The notes beneath the pieces were generated by a model, which ran no database searches, was not told the DNA's origin, and worked only from the letters and a program-made list of their open reading frames with translations. From Clostridium sp. UBA4108 (GTDB lineage Bacteria > Bacillota > Clostridia > Clostridiales > Clostridiaceae): a stretch of DNA of 22,706 nucleotides. The position numbers were made by a program, and so were the translations under genes. This document shows positions 15,537 through 22,588 of this stretch, in pieces. Each line of letters begins with the position of its first letter. Within the stretch, counting starts at the first letter, position 1. The stretch is taken from assembly GCA_002381695.1 (NCBI GenBank), contig DFXM01000032.1, positions 32,980-55,685 of the forward strand, read 5' to 3'.

Positions 15537-16541
15537 CTAATCAAACATTTCTAATATAGCTTTATTGTACTTCCATACATTGTTATAAGCATTGCTCATT
15601 ATTGCAACTTTTAAGTTCTTTTCTAAATCAACAAAGGAATTAAATCTTATTCCTGGATCGTCTCCCATAAGAGAATATCTATAAGAGCCATTTTCTTTTT
15701 CATATAGCCATACTCCATATCCATATTTGCTGTTATCATCTTGTGCTTGCGGTGAAAGCATAGTTTGTGTAAGCTCCTTTGATATTAATTTATACTCCAA
15801 GAGACAATTCCAAAATTTTATCATATCATTAGCAGTAGTAAATGCTCCTCCAGCTCCTGTTCCCTTCACATCCACACTATAAATGTTAGTTCTAAATTCT
15901 CCTGTAGCTTTATCATATATATATCCATTAGCACATCCTGCAGGTAATCTATCCAGTTCAAAATAATCCGTATCATTCATATTACAGGGCTCAAATATAT
16001 TTTCTCTTATATAACTATCAAAGCTTTTACCTGTCACCTTTTCTATTATTAAGCCCAGAATTACATATCCTGAATTATTATATTTAAATTTACTTCCTTT
16101 TTCATATTGCATTGGCTTTTCAATGAATAGTGGAAGCAGCGCTGATGAATTTCTTATTTTATACATAGGATAATCTATCCATAGCTCCTCATACTCCTCC
16201 ATAATGTCCTCATCAAAATAATCTGGTATTCCTGAGGTGTGATTTAAAAGCTGATGAACTGTAACTTCTTTATCTATTTGATGAAAATTAAAATCTAATA
16301 TACTGCCTATTGTAGTATTTAAATTTAATAATCCTTTTTCAATTAACTGTAATATTGAAACAGCAGTAAAAACTTTACTTCCTGAAGCTATTGGAAATCT
16401 TGTTGTGATTTCATTAACTCTAAGATTACTTTTATCCGCATAGCCACAGGCTTTACTATAAATCTCTGCGTCCTTATTTCTAATATAAATTACTCCGCTA
16501 AAATCTTTATCTAATAAATTATCAAATTCTTTATAATTCAT
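15537..16541 (-). CDS. Serine hydrolase, beta-lactamase-like, with altered third motif
   Basis: 334-residue protein of the class C beta-lactamase/penicillin-binding superfamily. It has S53-G-S-K56 within RFPIASGSKVF, Y154-N-N156 within KYNNSGYVILGLI, and the family's core LNHTSGIPDY element. The third motif, usually H/K-x-G, reads L-M-G in YSLMGDDPGIRFN, so the basic residue is absent. Catalysis may be changed or lost. No signal peptide and no C-terminal extension. Start choice: an ATG five codons earlier lacks a ribosome binding site, whereas GAGGG sits 8 bases before the ATG at 16541. The NTF2-like gene ends 24 bases upstream, so the two are probably cotranscribed. Confidence 0.85.
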   Translation of the reverse strand: MNYKEFDNLLDKDFSGVIYIRNKDAEIYSKACGYADKSNLRVNEITTRFPIASGSKVFTAVSILQLIEKGLLNLNTTIGSILDFNFHQIDKEVTVHQLLNHTSGIPDYFDEDIMEEYEELWIDYPMYKIRNSSALLPLFIEKPMQYEKGSKFKYNNSGYVILGLIIEKVTGKSFDSYIRENIFEPCNMNDTDYFELDRLPAGCANGYIYDKATGEFRTNIYSVDVKGTGAGGAFTTANDMIKFWNCLLEYKLISKELTQTMLSPQAQDDNSKYGYGVWLYEKENGSYRYSLMGDDPGIRFNSFVDLEKNLKVAIMSNAYNNVWKYNKAILEMFD

Positions 16542-16565
16542 TTTTGTTTCCCTCATAAATATTAT

Positions 16566-17762
16566 TTAAATTCTCTCTTTGGGCATGTCCTCAACTATAT
16601 CTGAGAAATGCATATGGTTGAATTTCCACTTTCCATCTTTTTTTACTAGTACTCCAAGGAATTTCATAGCGTAAAGAGGTTTTTCTTTAGCATTTATTAT
16701 AATATCTAAGCAATTAGCCATTGATGTTATCATTTTATATACAATTTCTTTATTAGATTCTTCCGTTTCATTTAGGTAGTAGTTTAAGCCATTTTTAGCC
16801 CAATTAGAAACCTTGTCCTTTTTCCAAGTAAATTCTATAAGTGCCTTAGAATAAACTACAGCTACATTATTTAAAACAGAAATATATGCATTTTCTCTAT
16901 TTAGATTAAAATCTCCCCAATACTTCCAATCTCCTTCAAATAGCTTCTTTCCTTCCTCAAAACCATGAAAATTCTCTCCTTGGTCTGTTCCAAATATAAA
17001 TAAATTTCCATCCTTATGAAGTAGCTCTTCCCCATAGCTGTCCACTAAATTTACATCCCGTTTATCATAAGCTTCTTGAAAGACTTGCAATACTTTTTGA
17101 ATTTCCTCTATCTCTAAATTATCTTTCTTCTCTGTTGGAATAATTTTAAATTTATCCTCCGTATTATAATCATTGAGTGCTATCTCTAATCCATTTCCAC
17201 TAAAGGATATCTTTATATGTTTTATCATCCATTTTAAACCGGTGTTAACCATTATAATAGTCACTCTAAAAGGCTCTATATATTTTTCTTCTTGGATTAT
17301 ATATTTTTCTCCTGAGGTTACATTATATATACCTTCTGAAATTTCATTTAAAAGTTTAGCTAAAGTTCCTTTTGATACATTATCGGAGTTCAATTCCTTA
17401 GATAATTTCTTTATCATATCCTCATAGAGTTTTTCTTCACTTATACTTCTTATACTTTTCCCTGAAACTGCCACAACAGCTATTTCATCTTCTAAATTTA
17501 TCACTGCATCCTCTACATCAAGCTCTATATTCTGTAGATATTTTTCTTCCTTTGTCCAGTAGCTATTTATTTCATTCTTTATATTTTCTATTCCAAAACT
17601 CCAGTTATTTAACCCTGTCCCTACAAGACTTGTATCTTTCTCATCTATAAAAAACTCCTTAGCAAAAGCTTCTGTATTGCGCTCATTTACTTGGTTATAT
17701 TGTTTTTGAAAATTCTTCAAAACTATCTTTATATCTTCAATTACTTTTTTATCTCTTTCCAT
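16566..17762 (-). CDS. Two-domain NTF2/SnoaL-like protein (order B-A)
   Basis: 398-residue soluble protein. Two cone-fold NTF2/SnoaL-type domains are recognisable by eye. The N-terminal one (B, about 8-190) has NWSFGIENIKNEIN, then ELDVEDAVINLEDEIAVVAV, a long helical insert, and a WMIKHIKISF final strand. The C-terminal one (A, about 218-390) has AYDKRDVNLVDSYGEELL, DWKYWGDFN (278-286), and GKWKFNHMHFS. The neighbouring 415-residue protein has the same two domain kinds in reverse order. The fold binds small ligands or acts as an enzyme in other families; no catalytic residues are identifiable here. AAGGGGGA precedes the ATG. Function unknown; the operon partner is a serine hydrolase. Confidence 0.75.
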   Translation of the reverse strand: MERDKKVIEDIKIVLKNFQKQYNQVNERNTEAFAKEFFIDEKDTSLVGTGLNNWSFGIENIKNEINSYWTKEEKYLQNIELDVEDAVINLEDEIAVVAVSGKSIRSISEEKLYEDMIKKLSKELNSDNVSKGTLAKLLNEISEGIYNVTSGEKYIIQEEKYIEPFRVTIIMVNTGLKWMIKHIKISFSGNGLEIALNDYNTEDKFKIIPTEKKDNLEIEEIQKVLQVFQEAYDKRDVNLVDSYGEELLHKDGNLFIFGTDQGENFHGFEEGKKLFEGDWKYWGDFNLNRENAYISVLNNVAVVYSKALIEFTWKKDKVSNWAKNGLNYYLNETEESNKEIVYKMITSMANCLDIIINAKEKPLYAMKFLGVLVKKDGKWKFNHMHFSDIVEDMPKERI

Positions 17763-17825
17763 ATTATATTCCCCCTTAACCTCTTAAAACTTGCTTTTTA
17801 ATAACTTAAGTTAATGTTAAAATAG

Positions 17826-17873
17826 ACCTATATCTATAAATAGATATGGACTTTGTCGTGAAATCAAATAGTC
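17826..17873 (-). terminator. Possible terminator or attenuator between the two NTF2-like genes
   Basis: On the minus strand, ATATCTA-TTTA-TAGATAT forms a 7-bp hairpin closed nearby by CC/GG and followed by TCTATTTT. Just before it GGACT/AGTCC can form a second stem. The T-run is interrupted, so termination may be partial. Sits about 45 bases after the 415-residue gene and upstream of the 398-residue gene. Confidence 0.4.
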
Positions 17874-17895
17874 CTTTATATTAATTATATTTGCT

Positions 17896-19143
17896 TTAAA
17901 TACTATCTAATTTCCCCTCAAATATCCAATAAAATGGAAATGAAAAATGTATATAGTTAAATACAGGCTTATCTCCACAATTTGAAACTAACGCTGTTAA
18001 TCTGATAGGACAAGTATAATTTGTACCTACAGCACTCTCGTTTAATACATAAGATACACTTCTGTGAGCCGCAAATAGTTTTTCTTTTGAGGTAAGATTA
18101 GATTTAAATAGGTTGCCCAGTTCCACTAAGGCACCTTCAGCAAGTTCATCTTCTATCAATTCTTGTTTCAATGTACCTGAAACTGTGACCCAAGCCATTT
18201 CACCTGACTTTGTAGCGATGGCATGTTCTAAGTCTATAGAAAGACTTGAAGCCCTGCTTTTTTCAAAGAATTCTTTGATCTGATCCACCCCATAATACCA
18301 TTGGTTATCCGGTCCCATAACATAGGGAATACTATAAGTTGTAAAACATTTACTTAACAATTCTTTTGAAATATTTTCTTGCCCCACAAACTCTGTTTCT
18401 AGACTCTTTAGGAGAGATTTTATCTCCATATTCACTTGATTATTTTTATATTTATAAGCCATAGCATTGAACTTATTGTAACTTTCCACATATTCTTTAG
18501 AGCTTTCAAAACGCTGATCTGGAAAATTAGCTTTTGGTATGGAAAATTGGAGATGAGCAAATTTCCACTTACTCTCTCGTTTTAATAGAACTCCGCTTAA
18601 ACATACAGGCCATAAGTATTCTCTCTTCTCACCTGATCGCTGATGGTAAATTAAAGTCAACACCCAATTGATAAAAGCAATTTTCTCTTTAGATGTAAGT
18701 TCTGTTTCTTCAGCCTTATCTTTTATGAAATTAACATGACGATCATATTTTTCTTGTGTATCTTCAAAAGTATGTTTTACAGAAGCTGTAGTGGCAAACC
18801 AAGCAACTTCATCTTTAACAGAGATATGTGCCCTTTCCCAATCCATATTAAAATCGCCCCAATATTCCCAGTCATCTCTAATCAGGGTTTTTACTTCCTC
18901 GCTACCTAAAAACAACTCTTCCGTTGAAGTGCCAAGAGCGCAGGCTTCTTCTCCAATGATAAAAAGCTCATCCATAAAAGCATCAACTTTTTCTATATCA
19001 CGTTCAGTATATCCAACCTGAAATTTTCTAAGAACCTCTCTAATATACTTATGGTCCTCAGTTGAATCATTAAATATATCTTTTTCCCCTAAAAACTTTC
19101 TTAAAGATTTATTATCTAAATATTGTATTCCAAACTTATTCAT
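17896..19143 (-). CDS. Two-domain NTF2/SnoaL-like protein (order A-B)
   Basis: 415 residues, no signal peptide or membrane helix. After a short N-terminal tail, domain A (about 32-205) carries GYTERDIEKVDAFMDELF, DWEYWGDFNMDWERAHISV (91-109) and SKWKFAHLQFS. The first of these is the 'nuclear transport factor 2 / SnoaL' opening helix. Domain B (about 237-405) carries DNQWYYGVDQIKEFFE, IDLEHAIATKSGEMAWVTVSG, a helical insert, and FNYIHFSFPFYW. Each domain corresponds to one in the downstream gene, but swapped in order. The helical insert between strands is longer than in ordinary SnoaL domains. AAGGAG lies 10 bases before the ATG. Repeat copy 3 precedes it. Function unknown. Confidence 0.75.
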   Translation of the reverse strand: MNKFGIQYLDNKSLRKFLGEKDIFNDSTEDHKYIREVLRKFQVGYTERDIEKVDAFMDELFIIGEEACALGTSTEELFLGSEEVKTLIRDDWEYWGDFNMDWERAHISVKDEVAWFATTASVKHTFEDTQEKYDRHVNFIKDKAEETELTSKEKIAFINWVLTLIYHQRSGEKREYLWPVCLSGVLLKRESKWKFAHLQFSIPKANFPDQRFESSKEYVESYNKFNAMAYKYKNNQVNMEIKSLLKSLETEFVGQENISKELLSKCFTTYSIPYVMGPDNQWYYGVDQIKEFFEKSRASSLSIDLEHAIATKSGEMAWVTVSGTLKQELIEDELAEGALVELGNLFKSNLTSKEKLFAAHRSVSYVLNESAVGTNYTCPIRLTALVSNCGDKPVFNYIHFSFPFYWIFEGKLDSI

Positions 19144-19262
19144 GTTTAAAATTCTCCTTCATTGCTTTAAACTACTTTGATATAAAATTAAGATAATCAT
19201 AAAGTATTTTAAAATCTTCTTATTCTTTTATTATTTTTATGAAAAACTCCTTCTGTTATAAG

Positions 19263-19385
19263 CCTCCCTACTAAAATTTTACTATTTAATAAAGTTATAT
19301 TATATGGTCAAAACAGTTCTATATTAAAGTTGAACAAAAAACGCCTTATTATCAAAGTCATATTGATAATAAGGCGTTTTTTTAG
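19263..19385 (-). repeat. Intergenic hairpin repeat, copy 3 (strong terminator)
   Basis: Third copy. Hairpin 19336-19383: CGCCTTATTATCAA pairs with TTTGATAATAAGGCG and is flanked by A6/T7, giving a strong intrinsic terminator. It follows the HTH gene stop (19400) by about 15 bases. The T-run is followed by GTTCAACTTTAATATAGAAC and, after a stretch that has diverged, TAGTAAAATTTTAGTAGGGA, in the same order as copies 1 and 2. The first stem base pair differs among the copies (T-A, G-C, C-G), keeping pairing. Confidence 0.8.
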
Positions 19386-19399
19386 TTTTAATTTTCTAC

Positions 19400-19678
19400 C
19401 TAGGAACATAATTTTCTCTCTGAACTTACAATTCTTCTTATACTTTGCTCCGAAAGAAAGTATTCATCTGCAAGTTCCGAGGCCTTAGTTCCACAAGTAT
19501 ATTTTTCAAAAATTTCATTATTTCTTTTCTTAAGGCTACTTCTTGTTCCATTCTTTTCGCCCCAAGCTTTTTCATTTTCACTTTTTCTAGGGATATATAA
19601 ATATTCCCCGTCTATATATTCTTGAATTAATTCTATTATCTCCTCTGGTAACACATTATGTGCTTTAACATATTTCAT
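19400..19678 (-). CDS. CD3324-family / Mor-like HTH protein
   Basis: 92-residue protein. The opening MKYVKAHNVLPEEIIELIQ, the middle YIDGEYLYIPRKSENEKAWG, and the C-terminal helix-turn-helix (GTKASELADEYFLSEQSIRR) match the small clostridial CD3324-type family. That family is related to the Mor transcription activator of phage Mu. It is expected to bind DNA as a small regulator; the target is unknown. The ribosome binding site GGGGGAG lies 7 bases before the ATG and is flanked by strong hairpins. Upstream is a leader with a 36-codon ORF (see leader entry). The gene ends right before repeat copy 3, which gives a strong terminator. Confidence 0.87.
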   Translation of the reverse strand: MKYVKAHNVLPEEIIELIQEYIDGEYLYIPRKSENEKAWGEKNGTRSSLKKRNNEIFEKYTCGTKASELADEYFLSEQSIRRIVSSERKLCS

Positions 19679-19679
19679 A

Positions 19680-19862
19680 TCTTTGCTCCCCCTTAATTTT
19701 TTAAATTAAGGCAAAGACCTATGAAAAAGTAAGCTCATGTATTATGGGAGCCTAGTTTTTAGGCATATTTATAAAATGAATTTTTAATAATGCCTTTTAG
19801 CTAACAATTACATTAGGCTCCAAGCAAAGCATAGCCAACTGAGTCATTATGGTCTTTGCTTG
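19680..19862 (-). promoter_or_regulatory. Leader with mutually exclusive stems controlling the HTH gene (candidate attenuator)
   Basis: Named in transcript order, the pairing segments are A (19851-19862, AAGCAAAGACC), B (19814-19829, CTTTGCTTG then GGAGCCTA), C (19747-19754, TAGGCTCC), D (19711-19719, GGTCTTTGC) and E (19680-19686, GCAAAGA). E lies between the ribosome binding site and the start codon. A can pair with B (9 bp) or with D (9 bp). D can also pair with E (7 bp). B pairs with C (8 bp). The perfect 9-bp hairpin 19691-19711 overlaps the upstream end of the ribosome binding site. The competition of A-B, A-D and D-E could switch translation. A and B lie inside the 36-codon leader ORF, so ribosome position would matter. 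Structure read by eye, function inferred. Confidence 0.5.
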
Positions 19863-19907
19863 AAGCATATCATTTACAGTACAATTAAATACATTATAAC
19901 TTCTCAT
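19797..19907 (-). CDS. 36-residue leader peptide or small protein
   Basis: A 37-codon ORF (with stop) starting at ATG 19905-19907, with AAGGAG about 9 bases upstream. The protein begins MRSYNVFNCTVNDMLQ and ends LEPNVIVS. There is no signal peptide, no membrane helix and no match I recognise. It lies 118 bases upstream of the HTH gene on the same strand, inside the leader with alternative stems. Segments A and B of that leader are codons 16-19 and 27-31 of this ORF, so its translation could steer the leader fold. It may be a true leader peptide, a small functional protein, or a chance ORF; the ribosome binding site and position favour the first. Confidence 0.5.
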   Translation of the reverse strand: MRSYNVFNCTVNDMLQAKTIMTQLAMLCLEPNVIVS

Positions 19908-19938
19908 AAAACATCACTCCTTTTTGCCCATATATACA

Positions 19939-19968
19939 ATTATATACTAAATTCTAAGATTATTCTAA
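19939..19968 (-). promoter_or_regulatory. Possible promoter of the leader and HTH gene
   Basis: On the minus strand TTAGAA (19963-19968) and TATAAT (19939-19944) are 18 bases apart. The start of transcription would fall about 25 bases before the leader ORF's ATG. The -35 box matches 4 of 6 consensus positions, the -10 all six. Confidence 0.4.
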
Positions 19969-20170
19969 TTTTTCTCATAATTAAGTTTATTATCCACCTA
20001 TATAACTTATACCTAACTTTTTAAAATACACTATAACTCTTAATATTTAGCTAAAATCTAATAATAGAATGATTGAGATTCAGCATAAATAAGCCTAAAC
20101 TTATTCTTCTGAAAAGACTAAAGAATATTATGAGATTTTGTCCAAAAATTAGGTTGTAAAAGCTTTGATA
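19969..20170. other. AT-rich divergent intergenic region, no gene seen
   Basis: About 200 bases between the leader promoter (minus) and the Fic promoter (plus). It holds a short dyad AATAAG/CTTATT around 20088-20105, which is too common in such AT-rich sequence to call an operator. No ORF with a ribosome binding site is visible. Confidence 0.5.
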
Positions 20171-20175
20171 TATTG

Positions 20176-20204
20176 TATTAAAAAGAGCTCAAATATGGTA
20201 TAAT
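20176..20204 (+). promoter_or_regulatory. Promoter of the Fic antitoxin-toxin operon
   Basis: Perfect TATAAT at 20199-20204, preceded by TGG (extended -10). A weak -35 (TATTAA) lies 17 bases further upstream. The antitoxin ATG follows 34 bases after the -10 box. Confidence 0.55.
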
Positions 20205-20238
20205 ATAAGTAACGTTGATAGATTAGAGGAATGATTTT

Positions 20239-20403
20239 ATGAGAACACCACTTCAATTAGTTAAGGAAGTTAAAGGGACTATGGCAATGGAAGGAATGAA
20301 GTTAAAAGAGCAAGAAATTCATTTGTTGAATAAATGTGCTTCTGGAAAAGTGTGCTCAAAAGCTGCAGTTAAAAGTTTAGTATTAAAATATACACAGAAA
20401 TAA
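20239..20403 (+). CDS. Class I Fic antitoxin (VbhA/FicA-like)
   Basis: 54-residue protein. It contains TMAMEG (residues 14-19), which fits the antitoxin inhibitory motif (S/T)-x-x-x-E-(G/N). In VbhA-type antitoxins the glutamate of this motif points into the Fic active site and blocks ATP binding. The flanking sequence (MKLKEQEIHLLNKCASG) matches the second helix of that small family. AGAGGA lies 8 bases before the ATG. The toxin start is 10 bases after the stop, so translation is coupled and the antitoxin is made first. Too small for most gene callers but well supported by context and motif. Confidence 0.85.
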   Translation: MRTPLQLVKEVKGTMAMEGMKLKEQEIHLLNKCASGKVCSKAAVKSLVLKYTQK

Positions 20404-20413
20404 GGGATTATGT

Positions 20414-21106
20414 ATGTTAAATAGTTCTTATTATGATTATGAATGGGATAGCAATTATTGTTATCCCAATTGTTTTATACTAAAGAATAAATTAAATATT
20501 AAAGATGAAAATCTACTGGAAGAAGCAGAACGACAAATAACTTCTATAAAAATTTTAGAAATAAAGATGTGTCCCATCAAAGGTTCTTTAGATTTTAAAC
20601 ATTTTTTAAAAATCCATAAGCATATTTTTGAAGACATTTATACTTGGGCTGGAAAAACTCGTTCAGTTAATATTTCTAAAGGAAATGAATTTTGTAAATA
20701 TATTCATATATCTACTATGTGTGAAGAAGTTTTTTCAAATTTACAAAAAGAAAACTATTTAATAGGCCTTAGCCTAGAAGATATAATAACTAGATTGGCT
20801 TACTATTTAGGAGAATTTAATGCAATTCACCCATTTAGAGAAGGAAATGGCAGAACACAACGAGTTTTTATTGAATACTTAGCACAAGTTGCAGGATACT
20901 ATGTTGATTTTTCAGAAGTTACCTCTGAAGAAATGATAGCAGCAAGTGTAGATTCCTTTGCATGTAATTACAAGAAAATGGAATATATTTTTAGCCGAAC
21001 TATTCATCCTATTGCTATTAAAGAACAAGAAGCTTTTATAAAATCGCTAGTGCCAAGAAACAGCAGTTTATTTAAGTTTTTTATTAGTTGGAAACAGAAT
21101 TATTGA
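20414..21106 (+). CDS. Fic-domain toxin (AMP transferase), class I
   Basis: 230-residue Fic/Doc-family protein. It has a complete active-site motif HPFREGNGRTQR (139-150), where H139 is the catalytic base, E143 binds magnesium and the G-N-G-R loop binds ATP. Upstream, YTWAGKTRSVNISKGNEF (76-93) is the typical target-docking flap (WAGxxR..NI.KG..F). It lacks an N-terminal inhibitory helix, agreeing with a separate antitoxin gene (class I). It should attach AMP from ATP to a target protein; in VbhT-FicT relatives the targets are DNA gyrase and topoisomerase IV subunits, by family analogy only. AAGGG precedes the ATG by 7 bases. All key residues are intact, so it is likely active. The only plus-strand operon in the window. 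Confidence 0.95.
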   Translation: MLNSSYYDYEWDSNYCYPNCFILKNKLNIKDENLLEEAERQITSIKILEIKMCPIKGSLDFKHFLKIHKHIFEDIYTWAGKTRSVNISKGNEFCKYIHISTMCEEVFSNLQKENYLIGLSLEDIITRLAYYLGEFNAIHPFREGNGRTQRVFIEYLAQVAGYYVDFSEVTSEEMIAASVDSFACNYKKMEYIFSRTIHPIAIKEQEAFIKSLVPRNSSLFKFFISWKQNY

Positions 21107-21159
21107 TATATGTATCTATATGTATCTTTTAGAAAGTTATAATGAATACCCTTAAGAAA

Positions 21160-21252
21160 AGAGAACACTTTGATGTTTTAAAAATTGGCTTTGTTTTAAA
21201 TAGTTGTTGATATTAAAACAAAGTCCAAAAATTTTATACCAAAGTGTTCTCT
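21160..21252. terminator. Long palindrome between convergent genes (bidirectional terminator or repeat)
   Basis: The ends GAGAACACTTTG (21161-21172) and CAAAGTGTTCTC (21240-21251) pair perfectly. An inner stem CTTTGTTTTAA/TTAAAACAAAG with some bulges between makes a 93-base stem-loop. It lies between the stops of the Fic toxin (plus) and the MATE gene (minus). On the minus strand it is followed by TTTTCTT, so it is a good terminator for the exporter gene; the plus-strand T-run is weaker. A repeat origin is possible. Confidence 0.65.
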
Positions 21253-21262
21253 CATTTAATAC

Positions 21263-22588
21263 TTAAATATTTATTTGTGTTTTCTTTTTATATACTATTA
21301 GTCCTACTATATCTGCTATTGCCCACCCAATAGGAATAGCCCACCATATTCCACTAGCTCCCAAAGTAGTATGTGCTAGTATATAAGCTAAAATAACCCT
21401 TGTTCCTAAAGATATAACCGTTAAAATAATGGACATATTTAAATATCCCATGCCTCTATATAATCCATAAAACATAAATAAGAATCCAATTAATATATAG
21501 AACACTCCCACGACTCTTAAATATTCTACACCTAGAGCTATAATCTCGACTTCTCCCCTATCAACAAATAAAATCATTAAATCCTTAGCATATATAATTA
21601 TTAAAGTAGAAATTACAGCACAAAATCCTACTATAGTAATTATTGAAGATTTTACTCCTTCTTTTATCCTATCTAATTTATTTGCTCCCATGTTCTGAGC
21701 AACATAGGTTGAAAAGGCATTTCCAAAGTCTTGTACAGGCATATATGCCAACGAGTCTATCTTAACGCCTGCTGCAAATGCTGCCATAACAGTTGCTCCA
21801 AAGGTATTCACTAGTCCTTGTACAAGTAATATACCAAAATTCATTATAGACTGTTGTATTGAGGTTAAGATGGAATATTTAGCTGTAATTTTAAATACTT
21901 CTCTATCTATTCTTATATCTTCTCTTCTAATTTTCAAAAATGTTAGTTCCTTATAAACATAAATCAAACTTAATATTGCTGATACTCCCTGAGCAATTAT
22001 AGTTGCTAAAGCAACACCTTTAACTCCTAAATTAAAAACTAAAACGAATGCTAAATCTAATACTACATTTATAATTGCAGCTATAATTAAAAAATATAAG
22101 GGTCTCTTTGAATCTCCTATTGCTCTAAGCACACAAGTTGCTCCATTATATAGAAATGTAAAGAATAATCCAGCTATAATTATAGTTAAATATGTCTTTG
22201 CATCTCCTAATAGTTCTATAGGCATATTAAATAGAGATAATATACCATCAATGAAACTAAAAGATATCACCATAATTAAAATTGTAATACTAAAAATAAA
22301 AATAAATGAATTTATAATAGCCTTTTTAAATTTATCCATATCTCTCGAACCGTAATATTGAGATAATATAACCCCTGTTCCCATACACAGTCCTATAATT
22401 ATAGAAGTAATAAAAACCATAATTGCAAAAGAAGAGCCCACTGCAGCTAATGCATTTGTACCTACAAATTTCCCAACAACTATTGTGTCCACAAGATTAT
22501 ATAATTGTTGAAATATATTACCTATTATCATAGGCAAGGCAAACCTTAATATTAAGCCACTCGGTTTACCTTTAGTCATATCTATCAT
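21263..22588 (-). CDS. MATE-family multidrug/sodium antiporter
   Basis: 441-residue membrane protein with about 12 hydrophobic segments in two similar halves. The opening (GKPSGLILRFALPMIIGNIF) and QQLYNLVDTIVVGKFVGTNAL are the well-conserved first helix and loop of MATE exporters of the NorM/DinF type. The start of the second half contains ILTSIQQSIMNFGILLVQ, the repeat equivalent. Such proteins export cationic drugs or metabolites in exchange for Na+ or H+; specificity is unknown. GGGGGT lies about 8 bases before the ATG. It is convergent with the Fic operon, separated by a long palindrome. The 118 bases upstream show no clear promoter and no gene. Confidence 0.93.
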   Translation of the reverse strand: MIDMTKGKPSGLILRFALPMIIGNIFQQLYNLVDTIVVGKFVGTNALAAVGSSFAIMVFITSIIIGLCMGTGVILSQYYGSRDMDKFKKAIINSFIFIFSITILIMVISFSFIDGILSLFNMPIELLGDAKTYLTIIIAGLFFTFLYNGATCVLRAIGDSKRPLYFLIIAAIINVVLDLAFVLVFNLGVKGVALATIIAQGVSAILSLIYVYKELTFLKIRREDIRIDREVFKITAKYSILTSIQQSIMNFGILLVQGLVNTFGATVMAAFAAGVKIDSLAYMPVQDFGNAFSTYVAQNMGANKLDRIKEGVKSSIITIVGFCAVISTLIIIYAKDLMILFVDRGEVEIIALGVEYLRVVGVFYILIGFLFMFYGLYRGMGYLNMSIILTVISLGTRVILAYILAHTTLGASGIWWAIPIGWAIADIVGLIVYKKKTQINI

